A DNA stretch of 64,000 nucleotides from Chitinophagales bacterium (GTDB taxonomy: Bacteria; Bacteroidota; Bacteroidia; Chitinophagales; Chitinophagaceae). Under the pieces are notes generated by a model that made no database searches, had not been told where the DNA came from, and worked only from the letters and a program-made list of their open reading frames with translations. The translations under genes and the position numbers were made by a program. The stretch lies in assembly GCA_030832085.1 (NCBI GenBank), contig JAURJU010000064.1:124001-188000 (forward strand), in the 5' to 3' direction. How positions within the stretch are numbered: position 1 is the stretch's first letter; the number at the start of each line of letters is the position of its first letter. This document shows, piece by piece, positions 16,265 to 23,671 of the stretch.

Positions 16265-16969
16265 TCAAAGGGGTACTTCTATTAAAATGACTGCTGCATT
16301 TTTTGAAGCGGTTATCTTCAGTGATTCTGTTTCCCAAATACCCATTGCATCGCGGCTTCCAAGTGATTGTTCGTTCACGGTCACTGCTCCACTGATGACA
16401 AATACATAAACACCGCTCTGGGTGTTGTGAAGCCCATATGTCAATGTTACTCCCTCTTGAAGTTGACCAAGCGAACACCATGCATCTTGGTTGATCCAAA
16501 CAGCATTTTTATCATCCGGCGCTACAACGGTTTGCCATTGATTCTGCCTTCCTTCTGGCAAGAAGGTTTTCTGTTCGTACCGGGGCTCAATATTTTTTTC
16601 TTTTGGAAAAATCCATATTTGAAGAAACTTTACTTCCTTGTCTTGGTTTGCATTCTGTTCACTGTGCTCGATTCCGCTGCCAGCGCTCATGATCTGAACG
16701 TCCCCCTGGCGAATGATTTTATCCCTTCCTGTGCTGTCTTTGTGGTGCAAATCTCCAAACAGCGGAATGGATATTATTTCCATGTTCTCATGCGGGTGTT
16801 TATTGAAACCATATCCCGGAGCTACGACATCGTCATTCAATACACGCAACGCACCAAAACGGATTTTTGCAGCATCGTAATAACCGGCGAAACTGAAACT
16901 GTGATAACTCTCGAGCCATCCGTGTTCCGCATGGCCCCTATCTGCTGCTTTGTGTAGTATTGTTTTCAA
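16265..16969 (-). CDS. Pirin family protein (YhhW-like cupin), TTG start
   Basis: A 234-residue bicupin of the pirin family. The N-terminus (RGHAEHGWLESYHSFSFAGYY) is the pirin signature; metal ligands are visible as His58, His60, His102 and Glu104 (KHPHENME, GIEHSE). YhhW-type pirins have quercetin 2,3-dioxygenase activity in vitro; the physiological role is unknown. The start must be TTG at 16969: an in-frame TAA lies two codons upstream and the next ATG is after the signature, while residue 1 onwards matches the family. A TAGATTTG -7 element is at 17000-17007. Confidence 0.88.
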   Translation of the reverse strand: MKTILHKAADRGHAEHGWLESYHSFSFAGYYDAAKIRFGALRVLNDDVVAPGYGFNKHPHENMEIISIPLFGDLHHKDSTGRDKIIRQGDVQIMSAGSGIEHSEQNANQDKEVKFLQIWIFPKEKNIEPRYEQKTFLPEGRQNQWQTVVAPDDKNAVWINQDAWCSLGQLQEGVTLTYGLHNTQSGVYVFVISGAVTVNEQSLGSRDAMGIWETESLKITASKNAAVILIEVPL

Positions 16970-16999
16970 TGGTTTTTATTTACGTGCAATTCCAAAATG

Positions 17000-17007
17000 C
17001 AAATCTA
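17000..17007 (-). promoter_or_regulatory. Putative -7 element of the pirin gene
   Basis: The minus strand reads TAGATTTG, an exact TAnnTTTG, 30 bases before the TTG start at 16969. Confidence 0.45.
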
Positions 17008-17191
17008 TTATTAACTGTGCAGTTGGGATATATATGGCATAAAATTTATCCTGTGGAAGAAAAAAATTCAACAAAAAACCTCTCGGTTAATGCCATCAAG
17101 CAGTTTGTTAAAATGTGAAGAGTAGAGGGCTTGACTTAATCATGTTCGAAAAGATGTGAGAGAAATGCGAAAGTATATGTTATTTTACATC

Positions 17192-17557
17192 ATGAATAAC
17201 CAAGATGCTAAAATAGCAAAAATGCTATTTTCTTCTGTGTATCCTCTCTACGTAACAAAAGTCGAAAGAAAAGGACGTAGCAAGGCTGAGTTACATGAAA
17301 TCATCAGATGGCTTACGGGATATAGCGAAGAAAATCTCCAGTCATTGATTGATCAAAAAATTACTTTTGAAGAGTTCTTTCAACATGCAACATTTCATCA
17401 GGATGCGAAATTAATCACTGGAGTAATATGCGGTTATCGGGTTGAGCATATTGAAAACACCTTGACACAAAAGGTGCGGTATTTAGATAAAATAGTTGAT
17501 GAACTGGCAAAAGGAAGAGCAGTAGAAAAAATTATACATCGCAAACGAAGCGCCTGA
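17192..17557 (+). CDS. DUF2200 domain protein
   Basis: A 121-residue small cytoplasmic protein. The residues KIAKMLFSSVYPLYVTKVERKGR, IIRWLTGY and KLITGVICGYRVEHIE, then VRYLDKIVDELAKGRAVEKI, match the uncharacterised DUF2200 family over its full length. No catalytic motif is known. The frame is open 12 codons further upstream, but ATG at 17192 matches the family start. It is richer in A and T than its neighbours, which may mean a separate history. It sits between the pirin gene and the first persulfide dioxygenase, convergent with the latter. Confidence 0.75.
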   Translation: MNNQDAKIAKMLFSSVYPLYVTKVERKGRSKAELHEIIRWLTGYSEENLQSLIDQKITFEEFFQHATFHQDAKLITGVICGYRVEHIENTLTQKVRYLDKIVDELAKGRAVEKIIHRKRSA

Positions 17558-17627
17558 ACTGTACAATACTCCCCCAATTCAGACCAGGAGGTCAGTGTCA
17601 CACCCCCCATACAACCAGTCAAAAATC

Positions 17628-17680
17628 AAGGGTGATTGAATTGTTTTTCTTCGGCCTTCGAAAAAGAAAATTCAACCCTG
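17628..17680. terminator. Probable bidirectional terminator between convergent genes
   Basis: An imperfect inverted repeat: AGGGTGATTGAATTG and TTTTTCTTCG pair with CGAAAAAG and AAAATTCAACCCT around a short loop GCCTT. T-rich and A-rich arms give a possible T tract for both strands between the DUF2200 gene (plus) and the persulfide dioxygenase gene (minus). Confidence 0.5.
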
Positions 17681-19081
17681 CTAGAATTCCACTGCATTCC
17701 CCAGGGCCAGCCATTCATTCATGCTCGCTGAATAATTGAGCACATTTGTGTACCCTTCCCTTGCAAGCAAGGAATAGCCTATGGTTGCACGATCTCCACC
17801 CTGGCAATGAATCATTACTTTTTTATTTTTACTGACTTTGTCAAGGTTATCCAGCAAGGTGCCAACAAATACATGCTCTGCACCTTTGATGTGTCCGCTC
17901 TTGAACTCTGTAGCATTGCGCAGATCAACCACCTGAATGTTTGGTTCATCCAATTGAGACTTGAATGTTTCAATATCAATGACTGGAACAGTGTCGAGCT
18001 GTCCACCTTGATCGGTATATTCCTTTGTTGAAGCCACATAGCCCATGATGTTGTCAAGGCCGATGCGCATGAGTTTGCGTGAAAGGTCATCGAGCATTGA
18101 TTCATCTGCCAGCAACATGAACTGCTCTTCATAATTCAGCAACCAGCCGGCCCAGGTTGCAAATGAATTGTTGCCTTGTATGTTGATGCTTCCTGGAACA
18201 TATCCTTTTGCAAATTCAGTTTTGTTGCGGGCATCAATCAGTTTTACTCCTCGTCCCATGGCTTCCATCATTTCATGGTTGCTGAGAGCTTTGGGTTTGG
18301 GAACTGCAGTCATCAGAGGACGATCCACCTTGTTCAGTTTTTTCATCATGGCGAAATACTTGGGTGGCTCGGGTTGGTCTTCCAACAAAAAGCGGATGAA
18401 TCCTTGCTCATCATTTGAAAAGCGGAATGCCCAGTTGCGAATTTTTTCATACCCAACGGTCGTGCTCGGCACTGCACCCAAAGCCTTTCCACAAGCCGAT
18501 CCGGCACCATGTCCGGGCCAGACCTGGATATGATCGGGCAACTTGCTGAAACGGCCAATCGACTTGTACATCTGGTGGGCCCCAGCATCTGAAGTGCCGG
18601 ATATTCCGGCTGCCTTTTCAAGAAGGTCAGGACGACCGATATCGCCAACAAAAACAAAGTCACCGGTAAAGAGCATCACTGGCTCAGCACTTGCAGGGGT
18701 ATCTGTCAATAAAAAGCTGATGCTTTCTGGAGTATGTCCAGGAGTGTGGAAAGTTTCTATTTTCAGGTTGCCCACCATGAAACTGTTGCCATCCCTCAAT
18801 CCAACATGGTCGAATTCATATTCCCAACCCGGCCCACCTTCGTCCGAAAGATAGAGCTTGGCTCCAGTCAGCGCCGCCAATTCGCGCGATCCGGAAAGGA
18901 AGTCGGCGTGAATATGGGTTTCCAATACATGTGTGATGGTCATGTTGTTTTGCCTGGCGATTTCAAGATAGGTATCTACATCGCGTTTCGGATCGATGAC
19001 CGCTGCAACGCCTGCTTTCTGGCATCCGATGAAATAACTTGCTTGTGCCAGGGTCTTGTCGTAAACGTGTTGAAAAAACAT
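17681..19081 (-). CDS. Persulfide dioxygenase/rhodanese fusion protein, copy 1
   Basis: A 466-residue protein with an N-terminal metallo-beta-lactamase domain of the ETHE1 (persulfide dioxygenase) type and two C-terminal rhodanese domains. Metal residues start with His56-x-His58-x-Asp60 (ETHIHADF) and continue with FHTPGHTPES, FTGDFVFVGDIGRPDL and WPGHGAGSACG. The first rhodanese domain (KLIDARNKTEFAKGY) lacks the active Cys (LLADES in its place); the second has Cys426 in IHCQGGDRA. The fusion would oxidise glutathione or protein persulfide to sulfite and exchange sulfane sulfur. It follows TauE on the same strand by 70 bases, so the TauE promoter probably serves both genes; TauE would then export the sulfite formed. 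Confidence 0.88.
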   Translation of the reverse strand: MFFQHVYDKTLAQASYFIGCQKAGVAAVIDPKRDVDTYLEIARQNNMTITHVLETHIHADFLSGSRELAALTGAKLYLSDEGGPGWEYEFDHVGLRDGNSFMVGNLKIETFHTPGHTPESISFLLTDTPASAEPVMLFTGDFVFVGDIGRPDLLEKAAGISGTSDAGAHQMYKSIGRFSKLPDHIQVWPGHGAGSACGKALGAVPSTTVGYEKIRNWAFRFSNDEQGFIRFLLEDQPEPPKYFAMMKKLNKVDRPLMTAVPKPKALSNHEMMEAMGRGVKLIDARNKTEFAKGYVPGSINIQGNNSFATWAGWLLNYEEQFMLLADESMLDDLSRKLMRIGLDNIMGYVASTKEYTDQGGQLDTVPVIDIETFKSQLDEPNIQVVDLRNATEFKSGHIKGAEHVFVGTLLDNLDKVSKNKKVMIHCQGGDRATIGYSLLAREGYTNVLNYSASMNEWLALGNAVEF

Positions 19082-19141
19082 GGGGGTGAATTTTAATCGT
19101 GTAGCGTGATCTCTTTGGTTCTTTTATAAGGAAGCCATAGC

Positions 19142-19155
19142 GTGACCTTGATCAT
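19142..19155 (-). promoter_or_regulatory. Weak Crp/Fnr-type site candidate
   Basis: GTGACCTTGATCAT matches GTGA-N6-TCAC at 7 of 8 positions, 61-74 bases before the first persulfide dioxygenase gene. Unlike the other four sites it has no -7-like element at the fixed distance and overlaps the TauE stop codon, so it may be chance. Confidence 0.25.
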
Positions 19156-19952
19156 GATTTGAAAAAAAGTTCTTTTAAAATTATATAAATGCCCATTACC
19201 AAAACAAACCATCCGAATCCTTTTTTTAGGTTGTTGGCAGATACTTTCTTGGACAGCGCATTTCCAATAAAAATACCAATGATGGCCAACGCGGTAACAG
19301 CGGCCAGCAAGGTCCAGTCCATGGTCTGTTTCCCAAGATCTCCTGTAAAACCAATCAGGGACTTTGCTGCAATGATGATCAACGAAGTTCCTATTGCCTG
19401 TTTCATTGGAAGTTTGCTGAACAAGACCAATGCAGGGATGATCAGAAATCCACCACCTGCACCTACCAACCCTGTAAGCAATCCTACCACTGCGCCTTCC
19501 AACAGGATCATCGGATAGTTGAATACCTGGGGACCATCTTTCTCTTCCATATTGTCGCTGTTGCTGCGGATCATGGATACCGATGCAAATACCATCAGTA
19601 CAGCAAAAATCATCATCATCATCAAAGCCTTGGTTACAACCACATTGCCGATAGAGAACAATTCTGCGGGGATGGCAGGAACAATGAATGCACGGGTTGC
19701 ATAGACGGTGGCAATGGACGGTATTCCGAAGATGATGGCAGTTTTTACATTGATTTCACCATTTTTATACTTTGGGATGACACCGATGAGGCTGGTGGAC
19801 CCAACAATAAAAAGAGAATAAGCTGTTGCCAAAACGGGGTCCACGCCAAACAGGTATACCAAAACGGGAACAGTCAATATTGATCCCCCCCCTCCAATCA
19901 GGCCCAGTGAAATGCCGATAACCAACGAAGCCAAATATCCAATTGTTTCCAT
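19152..19952 (-). CDS. TauE/SafE family sulfite exporter-like permease
   Basis: A 266-residue inner-membrane protein with about eight hydrophobic segments in two similar halves. The TauE/SafE signatures are the N-terminal glycine-rich stretch GISLGLIGGGGSILTVPVLVY and the mid-protein repeat GLLTGLVGAGGGFLIIPALV. Family members are thought to export sulfite or sulfonates. It is placed between and divergent from two persulfide dioxygenases, which make sulfite, so sulfite efflux is the natural reading. A Crp-type site is 49-62 bases upstream, with a -7-like element at 19971-19978. Confidence 0.88.
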   Translation of the reverse strand: METIGYLASLVIGISLGLIGGGGSILTVPVLVYLFGVDPVLATAYSLFIVGSTSLIGVIPKYKNGEINVKTAIIFGIPSIATVYATRAFIVPAIPAELFSIGNVVVTKALMMMMIFAVLMVFASVSMIRSNSDNMEEKDGPQVFNYPMILLEGAVVGLLTGLVGAGGGFLIIPALVLFSKLPMKQAIGTSLIIIAAKSLIGFTGDLGKQTMDWTLLAAVTALAIIGIFIGNALSKKVSANNLKKGFGWFVLVMGIYIILKELFFKS

Positions 19953-19970
19953 CTGTGAAATTTCCTAACG

Positions 19971-19978
19971 CAAAGTTG
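19971..19978 (-). promoter_or_regulatory. -7-like element for TauE
   Basis: The minus strand reads CAACTTTG, one mismatch from TAnnTTTG, within TCAACTTTG, which is also present at the divergent promoter (20070-20078). Its last base is 36.5 bases from the centre of the site at 20001-20014. Confidence 0.55.
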
Positions 19979-20000
19979 AAAGATGCCAGTAACAATGTTT

Positions 20001-20014
20001 GTGACGGATGTCAC
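20001..20014 (-). promoter_or_regulatory. Crp/Fnr-type site for TauE
   Basis: GTGACGGATGTCAC is a perfect GTGAC-N4-GTCAC inverted repeat. Its distance to the TauE -7 element equals that at the YeeE and TsdA promoters. Confidence 0.7.
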
Positions 20015-20034
20015 GGAAGCTGTTTTTAAAAACA

Positions 20035-20048
20035 ATGATTTAAATCAC
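20035..20048 (+). promoter_or_regulatory. Crp/Fnr-type site for the second persulfide dioxygenase
   Basis: ATGATTTAAATCAC contains the 12-base palindrome TGATTTAAATCA and matches GTGA-N6-TCAC at 7 of 8 positions. The centre, 20041.5, is 36.5 bases before the last G of CAACTTTG at 20071-20078. Confidence 0.65.
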
Positions 20049-20070
20049 TATTTGTTTTTGGCATAAAGGT

Positions 20071-20078
20071 CAACTTTG
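20071..20078 (+). promoter_or_regulatory. -7-like element for the second persulfide dioxygenase
   Basis: CAACTTTG is one mismatch from TAnnTTTG and identical to the divergent TauE element. It ends 27 bases before the ATG at 20106. Confidence 0.55.
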
Positions 20079-20105
20079 GTGCTGAACAAATTCTAAAAAA
20101 ATCAT

Positions 20106-21527
20106 ATGAAAGTAGAACAAATTTACACCGGTTGTTTGGCACATGGGGCTTATTACATCGAAAGTGAAGGGGAAGTGGCGATTGTAGATCCGCTCAGGGA
20201 GGTAGAACCCTATATCAAGAGGGCTGCATCTGAAGGGGCAAGGATCAAATATGTATTGGAAACCCATTTCCATGCTGATTTTGTTTCAGGCCATCTTGAC
20301 CTGTCCAACAAGACCGGAGCAGAAATTGTTTTTGGCCCGAATGCACACCCATCCTTTCCAATTCATTCCGCAAAGGACGGAGAAATTCTGTCATTGGGGA
20401 ACGTCAAGATAAAAGTGTTGCATACCCCCGGACATACGATGGAAAGCACCTGCTATCTCTTGATGGATGAGTTTGGAAAGGAAACCGCATTGTTCAGTGG
20501 AGATACCCTTTTCATCGGTGATGTTGGACGCCCTGATCTGGCACAACACGTGAAGGCAGAATTGACCGAGGACATTCTCGCTGGTTATCTGTACGATTCA
20601 TTGAGGAACAAGATCATGCCACTTCCAAACGATATCATCATTTATCCTGCCCATGGCGCAGGATCAGCCTGTGGTAAAAACATGAGCAAGGAAACTACAG
20701 ATACTTTGGGGCACCAAAAGCATACCAATTATGCACTTGCGCCAACACTGACCCTGGAGCGCTTCAGGGCAGTTCTATTGGAGGGATTGGTGGCACCTCC
20801 CGGATACTTTCCATTGAACGTGTTGATGAATATTCAAGGATACGATAGCATAGACAAGGTTTTAAAAAGGGGACAACATGCACTGACCCCAGATGCGTTT
20901 GAGGCTGTAGCCAATGAAACGGGTGCATTGATTTTGGACACCAGAAAAGCAGAGGACTTTGCAAAAGGATTTATCCCCAATTCCATCAATATCGGCATTG
21001 ATGGCAATTTTGCTCCCTGGGTTGGCACATTGATTCCAGACATCAAACAGGAAATTCTGCTGGTTACAGAAGCGGGAAGGGAGGAGGAGGCCGTAATTAG
21101 GCTTGCCAGGGTTGGATATGATTTTACGGTTGGCTACCTGAAAGGTGGATTCGGTGCATGGAAGCATGCCAACAAAGAGATTGACCATGTTGAACAGGTT
21201 ACTGCTGAAGAATTGTCGAAAATCGTGGATACGGATCCACATGCCCATCTGCTTGATGTGCGCAGGCAATCTGAATTCATGAGTGAGCACTTGCTGGATG
21301 TGAAAAACACCCCCCTGGATTGTATCAACGAGAGCATGTCTGAAATAGACAAAAGCCGAAAACACTATGTGCATTGTGCAGGCGGATACAGGTCCATGAT
21401 TTTCATATCCATTTTAAAGGCGCGGGGTTTCGATAATCTTGTAGACATCAAAGGTGGATTCAATGCCATCAAGGCAAGTGGAAAATTCAGCCTCTCACCT
21501 TATCTTACTCCGTCCACAATGTTGTAA
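20106..21527 (+). CDS. Persulfide dioxygenase/rhodanese fusion protein, copy 2
   Basis: A 473-residue paralogue of the protein at 17681-19081, with the same order: ETHE1-type metallo-beta-lactamase (His54-x-His56-x-Asp58 in ETHFHADF; VLHTPGHTMES; FSGDTLFIGDVGRPDL; YPAHGAGSACG), then two rhodanese domains. The first rhodanese lacks the catalytic Cys (LLVTEAGRE), and the second has Cys424 in VHCAGGYRS. The two copies differ widely, so they are old paralogues and probably not redundant. No signal peptide: cytoplasmic. It has its own Crp-type promoter and is followed 17 bases later by the secreted DsrE-like gene. Confidence 0.88.
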   Translation: MKVEQIYTGCLAHGAYYIESEGEVAIVDPLREVEPYIKRAASEGARIKYVLETHFHADFVSGHLDLSNKTGAEIVFGPNAHPSFPIHSAKDGEILSLGNVKIKVLHTPGHTMESTCYLLMDEFGKETALFSGDTLFIGDVGRPDLAQHVKAELTEDILAGYLYDSLRNKIMPLPNDIIIYPAHGAGSACGKNMSKETTDTLGHQKHTNYALAPTLTLERFRAVLLEGLVAPPGYFPLNVLMNIQGYDSIDKVLKRGQHALTPDAFEAVANETGALILDTRKAEDFAKGFIPNSINIGIDGNFAPWVGTLIPDIKQEILLVTEAGREEEAVIRLARVGYDFTVGYLKGGFGAWKHANKEIDHVEQVTAEELSKIVDTDPHAHLLDVRRQSEFMSEHLLDVKNTPLDCINESMSEIDKSRKHYVHCAGGYRSMIFISILKARGFDNLVDIKGGFNAIKASGKFSLSPYLTPSTML

Positions 21528-21544
21528 ATTGTGCAAAAGCATTC

Positions 21545-21955
21545 ATGAAAAAAGGAACTTTTGCATTGCTCTTCTGCCTGGTAACATTTGCGGTATCAGC
21601 ACAAGAAAAAAAATTGAGTGTGGTTTGGGATCTTTCCAGCGCAGATACTGTTGTTCAGGCGGCTGTGTTTCGCCAAATCAACAATGCAAAAACACAGGTA
21701 CCAGACCTGCAGGTGGAAGTGGTTTTTCATGGACAGGCCATATTGGCCGTGATCAATGATTCTACACAGTTTGCAGCAAGGGTCAAGGTAGCCAAGGAAA
21801 AAGGGGTCACGCTCGCCGTTTGCAACAACTCGCTGAAACGATTGAAAATAGATCCATCAAAGCTGATGCCGGAAACGACAGTCGTTCCAAGTGCTGTTGT
21901 CGAACTGATCAAAAAACAGGCGGATGGTTGGAGCTATTTAAAGGCCAGCCATTGA
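21545..21955 (+). CDS. Secreted DsrE/DsrF-like sulfur-carrier family protein
   Basis: A 136-residue protein with a clear signal peptide (MKKGTFALLFCLVTFAVSAQ) and one DsrE-like alpha/beta domain: LSVVWDLSSADT, QVEVVFHGQAILAV, VAKEKGVTLAVCNNSLKRL. The single Cys in LAVCNNSL is at the position of the functional Cys of periplasmic DsrE-like proteins. DsrE proteins carry or transfer sulfane sulfur; this one would work in the periplasm, beside the TsdA-like enzyme. It is 17 bases behind the second persulfide dioxygenase and ends before the terminator at 22087. Confidence 0.8.
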   Translation: MKKGTFALLFCLVTFAVSAQEKKLSVVWDLSSADTVVQAAVFRQINNAKTQVPDLQVEVVFHGQAILAVINDSTQFAARVKVAKEKGVTLAVCNNSLKRLKIDPSKLMPETTVVPSAVVELIKKQADGWSYLKASH

Positions 21956-21973
21956 TTCTCAACGCTTGATTTT

Positions 21974-21991
21974 GTGCAATCGTTTGCGCAC
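21974..21991. promoter_or_regulatory. LacI-type operator-like sequence downstream of the sulfatase operon
   Basis: GTGCAATCGTTTGCGCAC contains GCAATCGTTTGC, the same core as the operator before susC (28356-28375). It lies after the dsrE-like gene and beyond the 3' end of the sulfatase gene, 6.4 kb from the susC site, where no start codon is near. Confidence 0.45.
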
Positions 21992-22086
21992 CCAATTGAT
22001 CATTTACTTGGGTAGATTTGCGCAAGTTGTTTAATGAATTCTTTCTTCAACGAAAGACAAAGTGTAGCAACGATGGTTGATATTAA

Positions 22087-22117
22087 GAGGGCGCTTTCCA
22101 GCGCCCTCGCTTTTTTT
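22087..22117 (+). terminator. Rho-independent terminator after the DsrE-like gene
   Basis: A nine-base-pair stem GAGGGCGCT / AGCGCCCTC with loop TTCC is followed by GC and seven T on the plus strand. It ends the persulfide dioxygenase-DsrE transcript and touches the 3' end of the convergent sulfatase. Confidence 0.85.
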
Positions 22118-23600
22118 ACTGCGCTTTTTTGATTTTGGGATCAATAAATTCCCAGTCCAATACGTGAGGATGCAGGTGCTCTCTTTGTGCAATGGTTGTC
22201 ATTTCCTTTATGATTTCAGGATGTGCGGATGCCACATTGTTTTTTTCAAACCGGTCCGTTGTCATGTTGAACAATTCCCACTGGGCTGAAGGATCTTTTC
22301 TCACATTTCTTTTGATTCCTTTCCAGTTGCCGATCCTTACCGCCAATTGACCTCCGTTTTCCGGGTATTCGAAGTAAAGGAATTCATGATTTTTTTGGAC
22401 CTTGTTTTGCCCCATCAACGTTGGCAACAATGAAATGCCGTCGAGGTTTTGAACAGGGTTCCCTGTCAAGGCTGCAAGGGTAGGCATGATATCGTACTGC
22501 ACTGAAACATGGCTAGAGGTGGTGTTTGGTGCAATCTTGCCTGGCCATCTTGCGATGAAAGGCACGCTGATTCCACCTTCATAGAGGTCCATTTTCAATC
22601 CCCTAAGACCGGCCACACTGTTGAAAAATTTGGAATCAACCCCTGCAGAAAAAGTGGCACCATTGTCACTTGAAAACATGATGATGGTATTTTCATCAAG
22701 TCCCAGTTTTTTTATTTTATCCAGGATGATGCCTACCTGGTCGTCCAAAAAACTGATCATCGCTGCATAGGTTGAACGCGGATACCTTGTTGCCGCATAT
22801 CCCTTTTGACCGTAATAGGGTTGCTCATCAAAAAGGCCGATGTATTTTTTTATATATTCATCAGGTGCCTGCAGGGAAAGATGGGGCAGTGTATATGGCA
22901 GGTAAAGATAGAATGGCTTGTTCTTGTTGTTATCGATGAAACCCAGGGCCTTTTCCGTCATTTTTGCGGGCGCGTATTCATTCCCCTTGTAATAATTGAA
23001 GTCTGCATCTGTTGCATGCAGTGTATCCTTGATGGGTTGGTGCACGTTGATGAAATGATTGTCCAACGAGTCCCATTTGTCATTCTCCCAAAGGTGGGTA
23101 GGATAAAAATTATGCGCCTGTTTTTGATCAAGGTATCCGTAATAATAATCGAAGCCGTGTTTCAATGGACTTCCGGTTGTACCTGTCATTCCCATTCCCC
23201 ATTTGCCAACCAATGCGGTTTGGTATCCCCTTTCTTTCAGCATCCTGGCAACGGTATATGCGCCTTCATGCAAGGGCATTTGTCCACCTTCCTTGTCATC
23301 GTCAAATCCCCCCATTTCATAATTGCCCCGTATATAAGAATGACCAGGATGTTTGCCTGTCATCAGCATGCAGCGTGAAGGTGCACACACGGGCGCGCTG
23401 CTGTAATGTTGTGTAAAGCGCATTCCCTCTTTCGCCATGCGATCCAGGTTGGGCGTCTTGATTTTTGTTTGTCCATAAGCACCCAATTCACCATAGCCCA
23501 GGTCGTCTGCATAAATATAAATGATGTTTGGTTTGGATGACTGTGCGTGCGTTGTGGTCAGGCATGAGGCAAAAAATGTGGCGAGTAAGAGTTTAAGCAT
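22116..23600 (-). CDS. Secreted sulfatase (formylglycine-dependent), SusCD-linked
   Basis: A 494-residue type I sulfatase with a signal peptide (MLKLLLATFFASCLTTTHAQ). Cys72 in VCAPSRCMLMTGKH is the residue converted to formylglycine (C-x-P-S-R). The metal and active-site motifs YADDLGYGELG, GKWGMG and MFSSDNGA are present. It removes sulfate esters from a glycan in the periplasm or outside the cell. It lies directly downstream of susD on the same strand, but the susD terminator (23639-23663) separates them, so it may have its own promoter or be read through. An anaerobic or FGE-type maturase must be elsewhere. Confidence 0.92.
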   Translation of the reverse strand: MLKLLLATFFASCLTTTHAQSSKPNIIYIYADDLGYGELGAYGQTKIKTPNLDRMAKEGMRFTQHYSSAPVCAPSRCMLMTGKHPGHSYIRGNYEMGGFDDDKEGGQMPLHEGAYTVARMLKERGYQTALVGKWGMGMTGTTGSPLKHGFDYYYGYLDQKQAHNFYPTHLWENDKWDSLDNHFINVHQPIKDTLHATDADFNYYKGNEYAPAKMTEKALGFIDNNKNKPFYLYLPYTLPHLSLQAPDEYIKKYIGLFDEQPYYGQKGYAATRYPRSTYAAMISFLDDQVGIILDKIKKLGLDENTIIMFSSDNGATFSAGVDSKFFNSVAGLRGLKMDLYEGGISVPFIARWPGKIAPNTTSSHVSVQYDIMPTLAALTGNPVQNLDGISLLPTLMGQNKVQKNHEFLYFEYPENGGQLAVRIGNWKGIKRNVRKDPSAQWELFNMTTDRFEKNNVASAHPEIIKEMTTIAQREHLHPHVLDWEFIDPKIKKAQ

Positions 23601-23638
23601 GTTATTGTTTCAGTGGTTTGGTATGTAAATTATAAAAA

Positions 23639-23663
23639 AAACGCCTTCAATTTGAAGGCGTTT
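23639..23663 (-). terminator. Rho-independent terminator after susD
   Basis: On the minus strand, AACGCCTTCAA and TTGAAGGCGTT form a strong stem directly followed by a run of eight T (plus-strand A run at 23634-23641). It lies 9 bases after the susD stop. Confidence 0.8.
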
Positions 23664-23671
23664 TGAAAGTG

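Noticed and set aside
19142-19155. Fifth Crp-type site as a full member of the regulon
   Set aside because: Has no -7-like element at the fixed 36.5-base distance and overlaps a stop codon; kept only as a weak candidate.
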